64,000 nt of DNA from Mesocentrotus franciscanus (lineage: Eukaryota > Echinodermata > Echinoidea > Camarodonta > Strongylocentrotidae), in NCBI GenBank assembly GCA_037976565.1, contig CP137674.1, positions 9,033,789-9,097,788 on the forward strand, read 5' to 3'. The notes under the pieces were generated by a model, which saw nothing but the letters and a program-made list of their open reading frames with translations, searched no databases and was not told the origin of the DNA. Shown one piece after another: positions 55,776 to 64,000 of the stretch (positions within the stretch are counted from its first letter, which is position 1; each line of letters opens with the position of its first letter). The position numbers and the translations under genes were made by a program.

Positions 55776-56657
55776 AGTAAACAAATCGCACAGACAAATT
55801 TACCTCCATTTTTTTCTTAATGTTTGCATTTATTCCTTTCTGGAAAAAAAAAGTTTGGGGATTTTCTGTACAAGCGAGTTGAGATAAATTGATACAAAAG
55901 TCATCTATTTACTTAGTTTACAAACTTACAATAAAAAACATACCATCATATACATGTATGCATATATATTCCTCAATTATATGTACACAAATATTCAACA
56001 TGGCTATCGTGCTATGCTATCTACATTGTCAGTAAATCGGCAGTGTATTGGTCAACCCTCTGAATTCTTTCCCAGTCACACAATCACAGCTTAAAAAGAT
56101 AAAAGGTTAATCAAAATCACAATAAATGTACTATAATAGTTGTATTCAAAAAGACAATATATCTTCTTTGCATACAAGCCCCTAAAAAAAGCTATCACAA
56201 AAAAAATATGTCCACTTCATAACGTATCTCTATGTTCCCTTTTCATGGCTAGAAATTGGTCACATTCCTACAGGTCTGGTTCATGTATCTATTCTAAACA
56301 ATTTAATTTCTATATTACTCCTTGAGCAACTGTCATAGTGGTGATAAATAATGCATAATCATATAGAACTATAACTTTAAAAAAGTAGTATATCAAACAC
56401 AACTTCTTCAGCTAAAAAAAAAGGCACTATATAATTTTTGTCAATTCACAAAAGAAATGCTATGCATATAAAGGGAGCATGGATGGTAGAATTAAAAATA
56501 AACACACAATAAAACGCACCAACTTCATAAAGAGGTATATGTTCTGATTCTACTTTACAAGTATATCCTGGCGTCTTAAGTAAAATATAATACTATATTT
56601 TTGATCCGGCTAAACCACCAAAGAGAATGGCTCATATTCATAGAGATGGACTAAGTT
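55776..56657. other. Intergenic or ANKRD13 3' UTR, nothing recognised
   Basis: AT-rich. No exon recognised. It may include the minus-strand 3' UTR of the ANKRD13 gene. Confidence 0.35.
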
Positions 56658-56817
56658 AAACCAGGGCCCCATTTCACAAAACTTGTCATCAGTGAGAAAT
56701 GACAGTTTTTGTTATAAGCTATTGAAATCCCTGCTTCTGATTGGTTATCAGCAGATTTGTCACTGATTTTTTTCATTTGTCTTTGAAAAAAGGCTTTGTG
56801 AAACGGGTCCCTGGTTT
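56658..56817 (+). mobile_element. Short inverted-repeat element, AAACCAGGG ends
   Basis: 160 bp. The left AAACCAGGGCCCCATTTCAC and right GTGAAACGGGTCCCTGGTTT ends are inverted repeats. Interior ATCAGTGAGAAATGACAG pairs imperfectly with a TTTGTCACTGAT-containing block. Confidence 0.8.
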
Positions 56818-57050
56818 ATATGTCTCTCTATTGGTACCACAATGTTTTAATCTTTTGAAGGGTAGCACAATATGCTTGAGGTATTGTATGAGGTGTTTGC
56901 TATATCTAGCAAAAATGGAATCTATTCACACTTTATTTCATTGGGAGCAACTTTAGAATACCCCACCACAAATATTGACCAGACGTTTGTAGGTTAGCCA
57001 ATGCTTCACCAATGAAGCTAAATCTAAATACTTAAGTTTCTTAGGTAACA

Positions 57051-57078
57051 CTAACCCTAACCCTAACTCTAACCCTAG
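57051..57078. repeat. Short interstitial telomere-like tract
   Basis: CTAACCCTAACCCTAACTCT followed by AACCCTAG: four CCCTAA-type units with one variant. Confidence 0.8.
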
Positions 57079-57294
57079 GTGTTGGACGTTCATGTACATA
57101 AACCCTATTGGTAGGGTATTCTTAAGTTAAGCCACTTTTTGTCTGCTCACAAAGCCACACGCCACTTGTTCTAGAAAATGATCTAATTAAATGTGAAATC
57201 TAAGAATAGAAACACTAGAAGTGCTGTAGAACACATCATGTGTTTGGAGCCAGAAGGGCATTAAGCCTGTATTCTGAATGCGATGATGTGAACA

Positions 57295-57825
57295 CGATTG
57301 GCTGATGGAGTTCAACCCACAGAAATGTTAGGTTCTCCATGTCACCAACAAATGCAAACCCATCATCAAATCGACTCCATCCTTGGATAGATGGGGGGGA
57401 AAATACAGCAATACCTATGTGTCCAGTTTATACACAAGGACCTCAGCTGGGACCATCACATTAACACAGTCATCAAATCCTACTCCAGGCATTGAATAAA
57501 ACCTAGATGAAAAAATAAAATACAGCAATATACCTATGTGTCGAGTTGTACAAAGACCTCAGCTGGAACCATGACAATAACACATTCACAAAAAGGCCAA
57601 TTCCGCTTAAGTTATCCTACAGAGGAACATCTGAGAATGTCCTTGAAAGAGATTGGCTACAATGCTCACTTACAGTCAGTAATGGGAATGTGGGACCCTC
57701 ACAGACAAGCCTAAATCAAAGAGCTTGAAACGGTTCAACAGCCCTACGTCAGCTTCAATTTCAATGACCACCGCAGGACAAGCAGCGTAGCAGACAAGAT
57801 AAACCAGCTCAAGTGGCCAATTTTA
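57295..57825 (+). pseudogene. LINE reverse-transcriptase fragment, rearranged
   Basis: Plus-strand remnants read WLMEFNPQKC and LHVTNKCKPI (about 57300-57365), then two diverged copies of the YLGV-to-LSW segment (tracts at 57405-57460 and 57520-57575, sharing ACCTATGTGTC and AGACCTCAGCTGG), and LKRVQQPYVSFNFNDHRRTS with INQLKWP near 57726-57820. A duplicated, frameshifted ORF2 fragment. Confidence 0.7.
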
Positions 57826-58219
57826 ATAATACATTTCTAAATTAATCTTTTAGCTTACATGATAGAGTATAATGAGTTAAAATGAGCTGCACATTAAATA
57901 TTCCAGTAAAATCTTTTGTTACCCACCAAAATAGAAATAGAAATTCTAATATTCAAATGCTATGATAAAGAAGAGATGTAAAGCAACACAAATTAGAAAG
58001 GAAACACATGAAAATAAATTGAAAAAAACCTACAAGGAAACCTACTACTGAAAAATGCAACATGCATAATACTACCAAAAATGTTTTTTTTTTTTAAATA
58101 ATGACATGTGCATTGTAAACACATAGTACACTATAATTGCACGAAGCAGAGGTGCAACAATATTAATTTGAATGCAACAAGGGAGTGGGATGGCAATTGA
58201 ATAAAAGCCTTAATGCCCA
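57826..58219. other. Intergenic or ANKRD13 3' UTR, nothing recognised
   Basis: AT-rich, no recognised feature. Confidence 0.35.
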
Positions 58220-58596
58220 TAAGGCCAAATAACAAACATGAAGTGTTTCTCGTCCCCGCCTGCCTCCTTTTGGGCCGCCGCCTCCTTTTTTTTACTATTT
58301 ACTATTCAGAAGAAAAAAAGCCACACCAAAATAAAATTTAAAAAAAAACCTGTGATATACATTTTGTTTAAATAGCTTCTAAAGTGATACAAATCATTTG
58401 TGTGGTCATACATTGCATCAGTATACTCACATAGCACAATATCTGTGAATAAATAGGCTTGGCCAGCTATAATTAGCATGGCAGCCATCTTGGAAAAAAA
58501 TAGCAAAAAATAGTAAAATAGTAAATAGTAATGCTCTGCCTCCTCCTTTTTTTTAAACGTCCGGACGAAAAACACGTTATTTTTGTTATTTGGCCT
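58220..58596 (+). mobile_element. Foldback element with TAGGCCAAATAAC ends
   Basis: 377 bp. The left TAAGGCCAAATAACAAACAT and right TTTTTGTTATTTGGCCTA ends are inverted repeats. GTGTTTCTCGTCC pairs with GGACGAAAAACAC, and CCTCCTTTTTTTT and ACTATTTACTATT motifs recur inside. Confidence 0.8.
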
Positions 58597-59721
58597 AATA
58601 CATACTTTAATTGCCTCCGTATCAGTGCCTACATGTTTAATACCAGTGCATTACAATTTTAAAAATAGTTCATTTTATGTTAAAAAGAAACTTACATTAT
58701 CTTTAACAACAGAAGAAGAAACAAAAAACGGGTTTGTGCATTGGACTTATGACCAAGGAGAAAATAAATGAACACACACAAATGTAAAGAAACACATATA
58801 TTAAAAATATTGAAGATCTCAGTATAAAAAACAGGAAATTGTTAACAGTCAAATGGATGATGAATGTTGATATTTCCTATATTATGTGCATATCTGGTTC
58901 TTTGCTATTTAGTGAATGAATTTCTTGTCAGATTTTGTTCTTTTGTCATGATATAATAATTGCAAGTCTTCAGGCCCCTACATTATATCCTACACAATCT
59001 CTTCTTCAGAAATGCAATGTCATTGCCAGTACTACATGTCATCCTCAAATAACAAAATATCATGATCATTTCAAATTTAGAATATGATTAACAATTCTGC
59101 TTGAAAAAGACTACATCCATTCTTACATAACTCTGTACCCGTTCTCCTTCTTCTTTATATCTTTCACCAGATTTCGCTACAAATAAAATACAAGTACTCT
59201 CTCATTTGCAGCATTCCTTTACAAAAAAGAAGACTCCTGTTGATACATGCAGCTAACATACCAGTAAGTTTATTTGAATACCTATTTCTCGAGAAAAAAA
59301 AAACTTCCTCACCAAAAGTGATGTCATGTAGGTACATCAACGTGCTGACGAGTTCATGTGGTGATCCAATATTTGCTCTGGTGACAACTTCTCCAAGTTT
59401 TTAATTCTTCAAAGACATAGGGTTAGCCCCCAACAAAAAAGAGTTATTTAGGAGTAAGAGGTCATATGGTAAAAAACAATATTACAGTATTGTGCTATCG
59501 TGATAATATTAGGGTCAGGCAAATATTTAGGGTTGGTCAGGTTAAGCAAATACAACTTTTTTTTTTTGGGGGGGGGGGCGGGACCTTACGGTAGTACCAC
59601 ATTCACGCTGACGAGACCAACAACAGACCAATTACATTATATTCCAATTGACCAAGAAACAGTTGGTTTTGTGTCGGTGTGGAATTGGTCTGGCCGTTTG
59701 ACTAAAGTTTAAGGGTAGAGT
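58597..59721. other. Intergenic or ANKRD13 3' UTR
   Basis: AT-rich. T/G runs lie at about 59557-59580. No exon recognised. Confidence 0.35.
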
Positions 59722-59924
59722 TTAAGGCTCATCCAGAGATGACGTGGCAAAACCACCATTGTTATTTTCATGATGACATAAAGCGAAATATGCTTCACAT
59801 TTCTGCATCTTATAACACAGAGCTCAGTGGATGCATGCAAGAGCTTTGTTGCACTCAAATGCCATTAATTTATTTGTGGGGAAAAAAAACGCTGTTTACT
59901 GTGTCACATCTGAACGAGCCTTAA
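59722..59924 (+). mobile_element. Inverted-repeat element F6, complete
   Basis: 203 bp. Ends TTAAGGCTCATCCAGAGATG and CATCTGAACGAGCCTTAA are inverted repeats, flanked by T/A. The partner copy is partial at 42943. Confidence 0.8.
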
Positions 59925-61000
59925 ATGTTAGAATTAGGGTCAGGTTCAGGTTTAAGTGTTTGGTACAGGTTGGAAGTTGATAATTCCGTAAGTGTAGACT
60001 ATTGACCGTGGAGAAATTGTCTCCAGAGCGTGTTGTAGACCGATCAATCATGAATCTAGTTTGAATTTCATGAAAGGTGAATGCCTGCTGTGCAAACAGC
60101 TATCAAAGACATCCAGTCTTTTCAATTCCATTTCTATTTCATAGAGATATTCAACACGTGAAATCTCACCTCAGATCACCATCTTGAGGGAAACGTTGCT
60201 GCATATACGAAACAGACTATAAACAAGTGTAATACAGTTGAGATCCAAGCATAAACAAATTCCCTGAAACTACGAGAATATAAACTACAACGACACTAAT
60301 ACTCCTATACAAGTAACATACTGTTTCATAGTCCAACATGGAGGTAATAATGTTTAAATAAACAAGTGGTGTAGCATGGGTACAGGCATTGGCATCATGG
60401 TGGGGACGAATGGTGGGGATGGGGGAGGGGAGGGGATATCAAGACGACAAGGGCACAGTGTGAGGTAAGGGCGTGGGAGGGTGTGGGAGGGTGTGTTATC
60501 ACTATTTCCACATTGAATTTTCCCCTCTTCCCTTCTTAGTTTCACCCCTAACCCTATGCCTCCCTGGAGCTACGCCACTGCAAGTATAAAGCGATGTCTC
60601 ACGATGTCTTACGATGTCTCACGATGTCGTACGATGTCTCACGATGTCTCACGATGTCTTACTGGAAAGCATCATCACTATCATGAGGAAAGTAGTAAAA
60701 AATGAATACCACAGAAATATTTCCAAGGGAGACGCTGAAAGTATAGGAATTTCAAAGTCCTGTGGAAGCAGCCATGATCAATTTTCTCTACATGTATATC
60801 TCCACACAAACTCTTTGCTAAACTCGACATAACAGGCGCGCGTAGGTACTAGGAACATGTAGGTGATTCAAATCACACGCAAAACACACAGGAGAAAGAC
60901 TCAACTCGCTGCTATGGCAGCCAACCTTCAGGCAGACACCTCAAGCACCGGAGGTCAGCTCGCCAGGTAACTCCGGATGTCGTTCTCGATCACGTCTAGG
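59925..61000 (-). other. Probable 3' UTR of the ANKRD13-family gene
   Basis: Directly downstream (minus strand) of the ANKRD13 stop codon. It contains a G-rich GGTGTGGGAGG repeat near 60470-60500 and the 10-bp repeat at 60594-60662. The extent and the polyadenylation site are not determined. Confidence 0.4.
60594..60662. repeat. 10-bp tandem repeat TCTCACGATG
   Basis: Six to seven consecutive units of TCTCACGATG with variants TCTTACGATG and TCGTACGATG. Confidence 0.9.
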
Positions 61001-61134
61001 CTAAAGGTCACGAAATCTACTGGAGTTCTCCCGGTAGTCTGATGGAATGGTGAATTGGGCGGGGTTGATGTTGTCCCTGAATTGGAACGCTTGGAAGGTT
61101 ACACGGGCAGTTATCGTTGGCAGGACAGGAACAT
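61001..61134 (-). CDS. ANKRD13C: ANKRD13-family gene, last coding exon
   Basis: Minus strand. Acceptor CTAACCGCAG at 61135 and beyond; the exon supplies two bases of a split Asp codon, then 43 residues (VPVLPTITARVTFQAFQFRD, NINPAQFTIPSDYRENSSRF, RDL) and TAG at 61003-61001. The pattern proline-rich, TITARVTFQ, FTIP-DY, SRF-DL at the C-terminus is that of the GPCR-chaperone domain of ANKRD13 proteins and fits ANKRD13C, an ER ankyrin protein reported to control GPCR biogenesis. ANKRD13A/B/D differ here, carrying ubiquitin-interacting motifs further on. The assignment to C rather than another paralogue is from memory of the family. Confidence 0.75.
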
Positions 61135-61359
61135 CTGCGGTTAGACCAGAGAAGGAACACATACTAAAGGAATGTACATTTTCACTTTCATCAACAATAA
61201 TTTTATAGACTACTACTTGAGACTTACAATTACTTGGGAAAGACTACTTGAAGAAATGTATAAGCAATAAGCTAATTTCTTCAGGTTTAAGTACTTTTCC
61301 TCATTTCAGGACAAGACTTTAATCTGCTGGTCTCCTACCATCCACAAGGATCCTTCTAA

Positions 61360-61800
61360 TGCCATGTTAATCTGTACTTGTCCATAATTATAATACTAGG
61401 AATGCCCAAAATATTCATCCCCCATTTAATTGTATCTCCTAAACATAATCTTCCATCTTCTATAACGGCTCAGTTTTATGGAATAACCTTCCTGTATCAA
61501 TTAAAAATAGTAAGACAATCAACCAATTTAAACGACTATATGAGCAATTTCTTTTTGATAAATTCGAATAACTTTAATATAAAGTCAAAGTTTATGCAAT
61601 GTTTCCTCCTTCTTTTCTCTATTTTCTTTATCTTTTTGTAATCTTGATTTCATGGATTAATAGGTTATTGTTAAGTTATTGTTATTTTGTGAGGATCATT
61701 TTTAACAAGCCATTTATGTCCCTCTCATGATCAGCCCACTTCCGATATAAGATTATATCATATTTTTTTTATTTTGACATGGAAATAAATAAATAAAATG
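61360..61800 (+). pseudogene. LINE 3' end, reverse-transcriptase C-terminus
   Basis: Plus strand: YNTRNAQNIHPPF (about 61388), then after a frameshift GSVLWNNLPVSIKNSKTIN and QFKRLYEQFLFDKFE-stop (61465-61570), the end of CR1/L2-type ORF2. A ~220-bp 3' UTR and an AAATAAATAAATAAAATG tail at about 61783-61800 follow. Confidence 0.75.
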
Positions 61801-62041
61801 TATTGTGTGTATTTGTAGTTGTTTCTCCCTATAAAGTGATCAAAATTTTGCTCTTGCAACATATGCGATTGGGTTTTGGTTTATACATTTAATGTCAAGT
61901 TTAAAAGTAATACAATAAATTTTCAAAATGACCGGATAGCGATTCTTTAAAAGTTTGATATAGTTGGATGCCCCTGAGGATGTATTATAAGCACTAGAAA
62001 ATTTGGCCCCTAAAACACTTCTGCTTTCGAGAAAAATTGAA

Positions 62042-62078
62042 TATCAAAATTTACCGGTGCTCCCGGTAAATTTTGATA
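62042..62078. repeat. Perfect 16-bp inverted repeat
   Basis: TATCAAAATTTACCGG and CCGGTAAATTTTGATA flank a 5-nt loop TGCTC. No surrounding element boundary recognised. Confidence 0.9.
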
Positions 62079-62809
62079 AATTTCAAATAGCGCCTATACG
62101 GCCATCCAATGGTAGCTGTGACCATGAAAATCTCAGAATATGCAGTTGTGATATATCATTTCCAAACGGGAATAGCCAATCGGTCGATTTTAGTCAAGAA
62201 ACATTGCTTCAAAGCTAAATTAATATCTTGACCTTGAGAGGGAGCTTTACAACATAAAGAGTTTATCATTTACAATTTCATCACTCATAGACTCGATTTC
62301 AACCGCGACAACGGTCACTGAATATTGCAGGATCGCACATGCTTCCAATATGTTCATTTGAACCAAATTCATGACCCCATACCAAAACTTTGTATAACCT
62401 TAAAGGTTGAAGCTAGGAAAACAATTACGGTAGTGTTGGAGATCGATCACAGAACAATAGTACAATTCTGTACATTCTAACTGAATAAATAGGTACCTCG
62501 TAGAAGAAAAATCCTTGAATGTTTGATTGCTGCAGGGTACAATTGGAGTATCAAAAGCAGAGTCACAATCAGCGTAAGTTTTTTTTAAAAGTTAAAACAA
62601 ATCAAAAACAATGGGTGTGTTTTACACACGTGTGTCAATCAGATATGATTATTTAAGTCTGGGGACCGACCTTTAACATCACTTTCCGAAAGATGTGACT
62701 CAGTTTCGAACCGGAGTCCACCTGAGTCAATTTGTAGGCGAAGACAGAGAGAAGACCATGCAAGTGAACGTACCACTCGACCAATTTACAATTCCAATAC
62801 GATACTCAC

Positions 62810-62939
62810 CTATTTTAATTGGAAAACCTGGTGGAAGTTTCATCTGGACAAAGTCTCTTAACTTGTTGAAATGTTTCATAGAGGTCAGTACTTCAAGCAT
62901 GTTGAGTAAGTCTGTCACCTCCATCGGGAAGTCTTCGCT
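62810..62939 (-). CDS. ANKRD13C: ANKRD13-family gene, penultimate coding exon
   Basis: Minus strand, 130 nt. Acceptor TTCGAACAG|AGC; codons SEDFPMEVTDLLNMLEVLTS, MKHFNKLRDFVQMKLPPGFP and IKI plus one base. Donor G|GTGAGT. The LRDFV-x-KLPPGFP-K motif is the hallmark of ANKRD13 proteins. Joining to the next exon gives PIKIDVPVLPT in frame. The acceptor could lie 2 nt downstream; the ankyrin repeats must be beyond the window. Confidence 0.78.
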
Positions 62940-63382
62940 CTGTTCGAAAGATCAAACAAGAAATTCAAACATAAACATATGAAAACCTGAAGAGTAAGAA
63001 GAGTTCTATGACACATCCAAATAATGTATTATTTACCGGGGCAGCGTTTAACGAAACCATCATATAAAATAAAGTACAAGTTCACCGACCATGCATTGAA
63101 ACGTATATTTAATTTAACATACGGTACGTTTAAATGGGATGTCGGAGAAATTGTACTTATGACAGTTTTAAGAAACGATGCCTAGAGTGATAAGCTTCAG
63201 TCTGCCAGTACACATCTAAAGAAGGTGTCTGGACTTACACACCAAAACTGTCACACAGGTCAAAAGTATTTGGATGCGTCAAAGAAATCTTTTCAAAGTA
63301 CTACTCAATTTTCTGCATCCTGTAGGGGTGGATGTTTCATATCCCTTATGGCCCTTCTCCAAGCCTTCTAGGACTTCAGCAT
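62940..63382. other. Upstream intron of ANKRD13 gene, nothing recognised
   Basis: No further exon recognised on the minus strand. Confidence 0.4.
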
Positions 63383-63462
63383 CACTACTACTATTACTAC
63401 TACTACTACCCCTACCACTACCACTACCACTTCCAATACCACCACTACTACTACTAGTACTA
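63383..63462. repeat. (CTA)n/(CCA)n trinucleotide tract
   Basis: Imperfect CTA, CCA and TAC triplets over about 80 bp. Confidence 0.85.
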
Positions 63463-63618
63463 CCAGGTGATGTAAATGGGTACCTGGCAGGAATTAATTC
63501 CTTGAAATGCTAGAGCGCTGTAATGGCAGCTAGGCTAAAGCCAGGGTAATAATTAGTCGGAATAGAATTGTCTAGATAAACGGCGCTATAGAAATGCCTA
63601 TTATTATTATTATTATTA
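63463..63618 (+). mobile_element. SINE S1, 3' part with (ATT)n tail
   Basis: CCAGGTGATGTAAATGGGTA, GCTAGAGCGCTGTAATGGCA and GGCGCTATAGAAATGCC precede an (ATT)n tail (63599-63618). Matches the body of the S1 copies at 3810 and 38230. The tRNA-like head is missing. Confidence 0.75.
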
Positions 63619-63658
63619 AAACGTCCTCTCTATGACTGGATTCTAAATACAAATTATT

Positions 63659-63965
63659 GCCATCAATGACACTATGAGTGATTTCAAGTTCGGTGTTGAA
63701 AGCTGGTGTTGGCGTTGTGAGAACACCAACACCAGCTACAACACCGAACTTGAAATCATGCTGGTGTTGAGGTTGACCTCGGAAAATATGACGCATTTCC
63801 GGTAGTCTGTGTTGAGGGCTGGTGTTGAATGTCGTCTGCTGAACCGAGCATCGCGGTTGGTGTTGACGATTTACTTGTAAATTTCCCATTCACCAACACC
63901 AGCCCCTAGGGATTGGGAAATTCATGATTTCAAGTTTGGTGTTGGTGTTGCAGTATACCGCAGGT
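63659..63965 (+). repeat. Compound palindrome, GGTGTTG-rich
   Basis: The arms GATTTCAAGTTCGGTGTTG...GCTGGTGTTGG (63680-63713) and CCAACACCAGC...CAACACCGAACTTGAAATC (63726-63758) pair almost perfectly. Further copies of TTTCAAGTTTGGTGTTGGTG (about 63930) and CACCAACACCAGCCCC (about 63890) extend the structure. Probably a foldback element truncated or duplicated near the window edge. Confidence 0.7.
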
Positions 63966-64000
63966 AACTATGCGGGCATCTGTCACGAATCTCACGATCA

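Larger units (their letters stand above)
61135..62809 (-). other. Intron of the ANKRD13-family gene
   Basis: About 1.7 kb with a GTGAGT donor (62809-62804) and GCAG acceptor. Holds a LINE 3' end (61360-61800) and a perfect 16-bp hairpin (62042-62078). Confidence 0.75.

Noticed and set aside
60354..60545. Proline-rich minus-strand frame
   Set aside because: Generated by G-rich simple repeats; no homology recognised.

Overview
This is a eukaryotic, AT-rich, intron- and transposon-rich window, most likely from an echinoderm and probably a sea urchin. The reasons are a metazoan gene with 16 short coding exons, tRNA-derived SINEs with (ATT)n tails, many foldback DNA elements, CR1/L2-like LINE ends, and a cluster of TAGGCCTA/AGATCT palindromes that I associate with urchin introns. 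The species cannot be fixed from the sequence. No prokaryotic genes, CRISPR arrays or operons are present.

Layout. 1-21,059 is intergenic and repeat-dominated: a degenerate ~145-bp satellite (1005-2445), tandem mini-hairpins (2866-3350), SINEs, a ~190-bp pure (CTT)n tract, several inverted-repeat elements and a dead LINE (16,598-17,565). I recognise no gene there; one possible orphan exon (2636-2748) is noted. 21,060-53,290 is the complete UHRF1 gene on the + strand: promoter with two facing E2F-like sites, 16 coding exons (21,452-48,421; 2622 nt, 873 aa) and a probable ~4.9-kb 3' UTR. All splice junctions are GT-AG and reading phase is kept throughout. 53,291-61,000 is repeat-rich DNA that includes the probable 3' UTR of the next gene. 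61,001-62,939 (- strand) holds the last two coding exons of an ANKRD13-family gene, most like ANKRD13C, which enters from beyond the right edge and is convergent with UHRF1.

Biology. UHRF1 reads hemimethylated CpG (SRA), H3K9me (tandem Tudor) and the unmodified H3 tail (PHD), and ubiquitinates H3 through its RING to recruit DNMT1. Every key SRA, PHD and RING residue I could check is present, which implies working maintenance methylation. The unusual part is the tandem Tudor domain: a ~100-residue acidic, probably disordered insertion, and a glycine at the position of human Asp190, encoded by a codon split between exons.

Mobile DNA. At least four unrelated foldback families (nine copies) share ends of the form TTAA-AG...CT-TTAA. 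Two of these elements lie about 30 bp upstream of UHRF1 splice acceptors, and several insertions are nested, giving a relative chronology. I found no clearly novel biochemical system; the items worth follow-up are the UHRF1 Tudor insertion, the TTAA-flanked element group, the mini-hairpin family and the 3'-UTR foldbacks.
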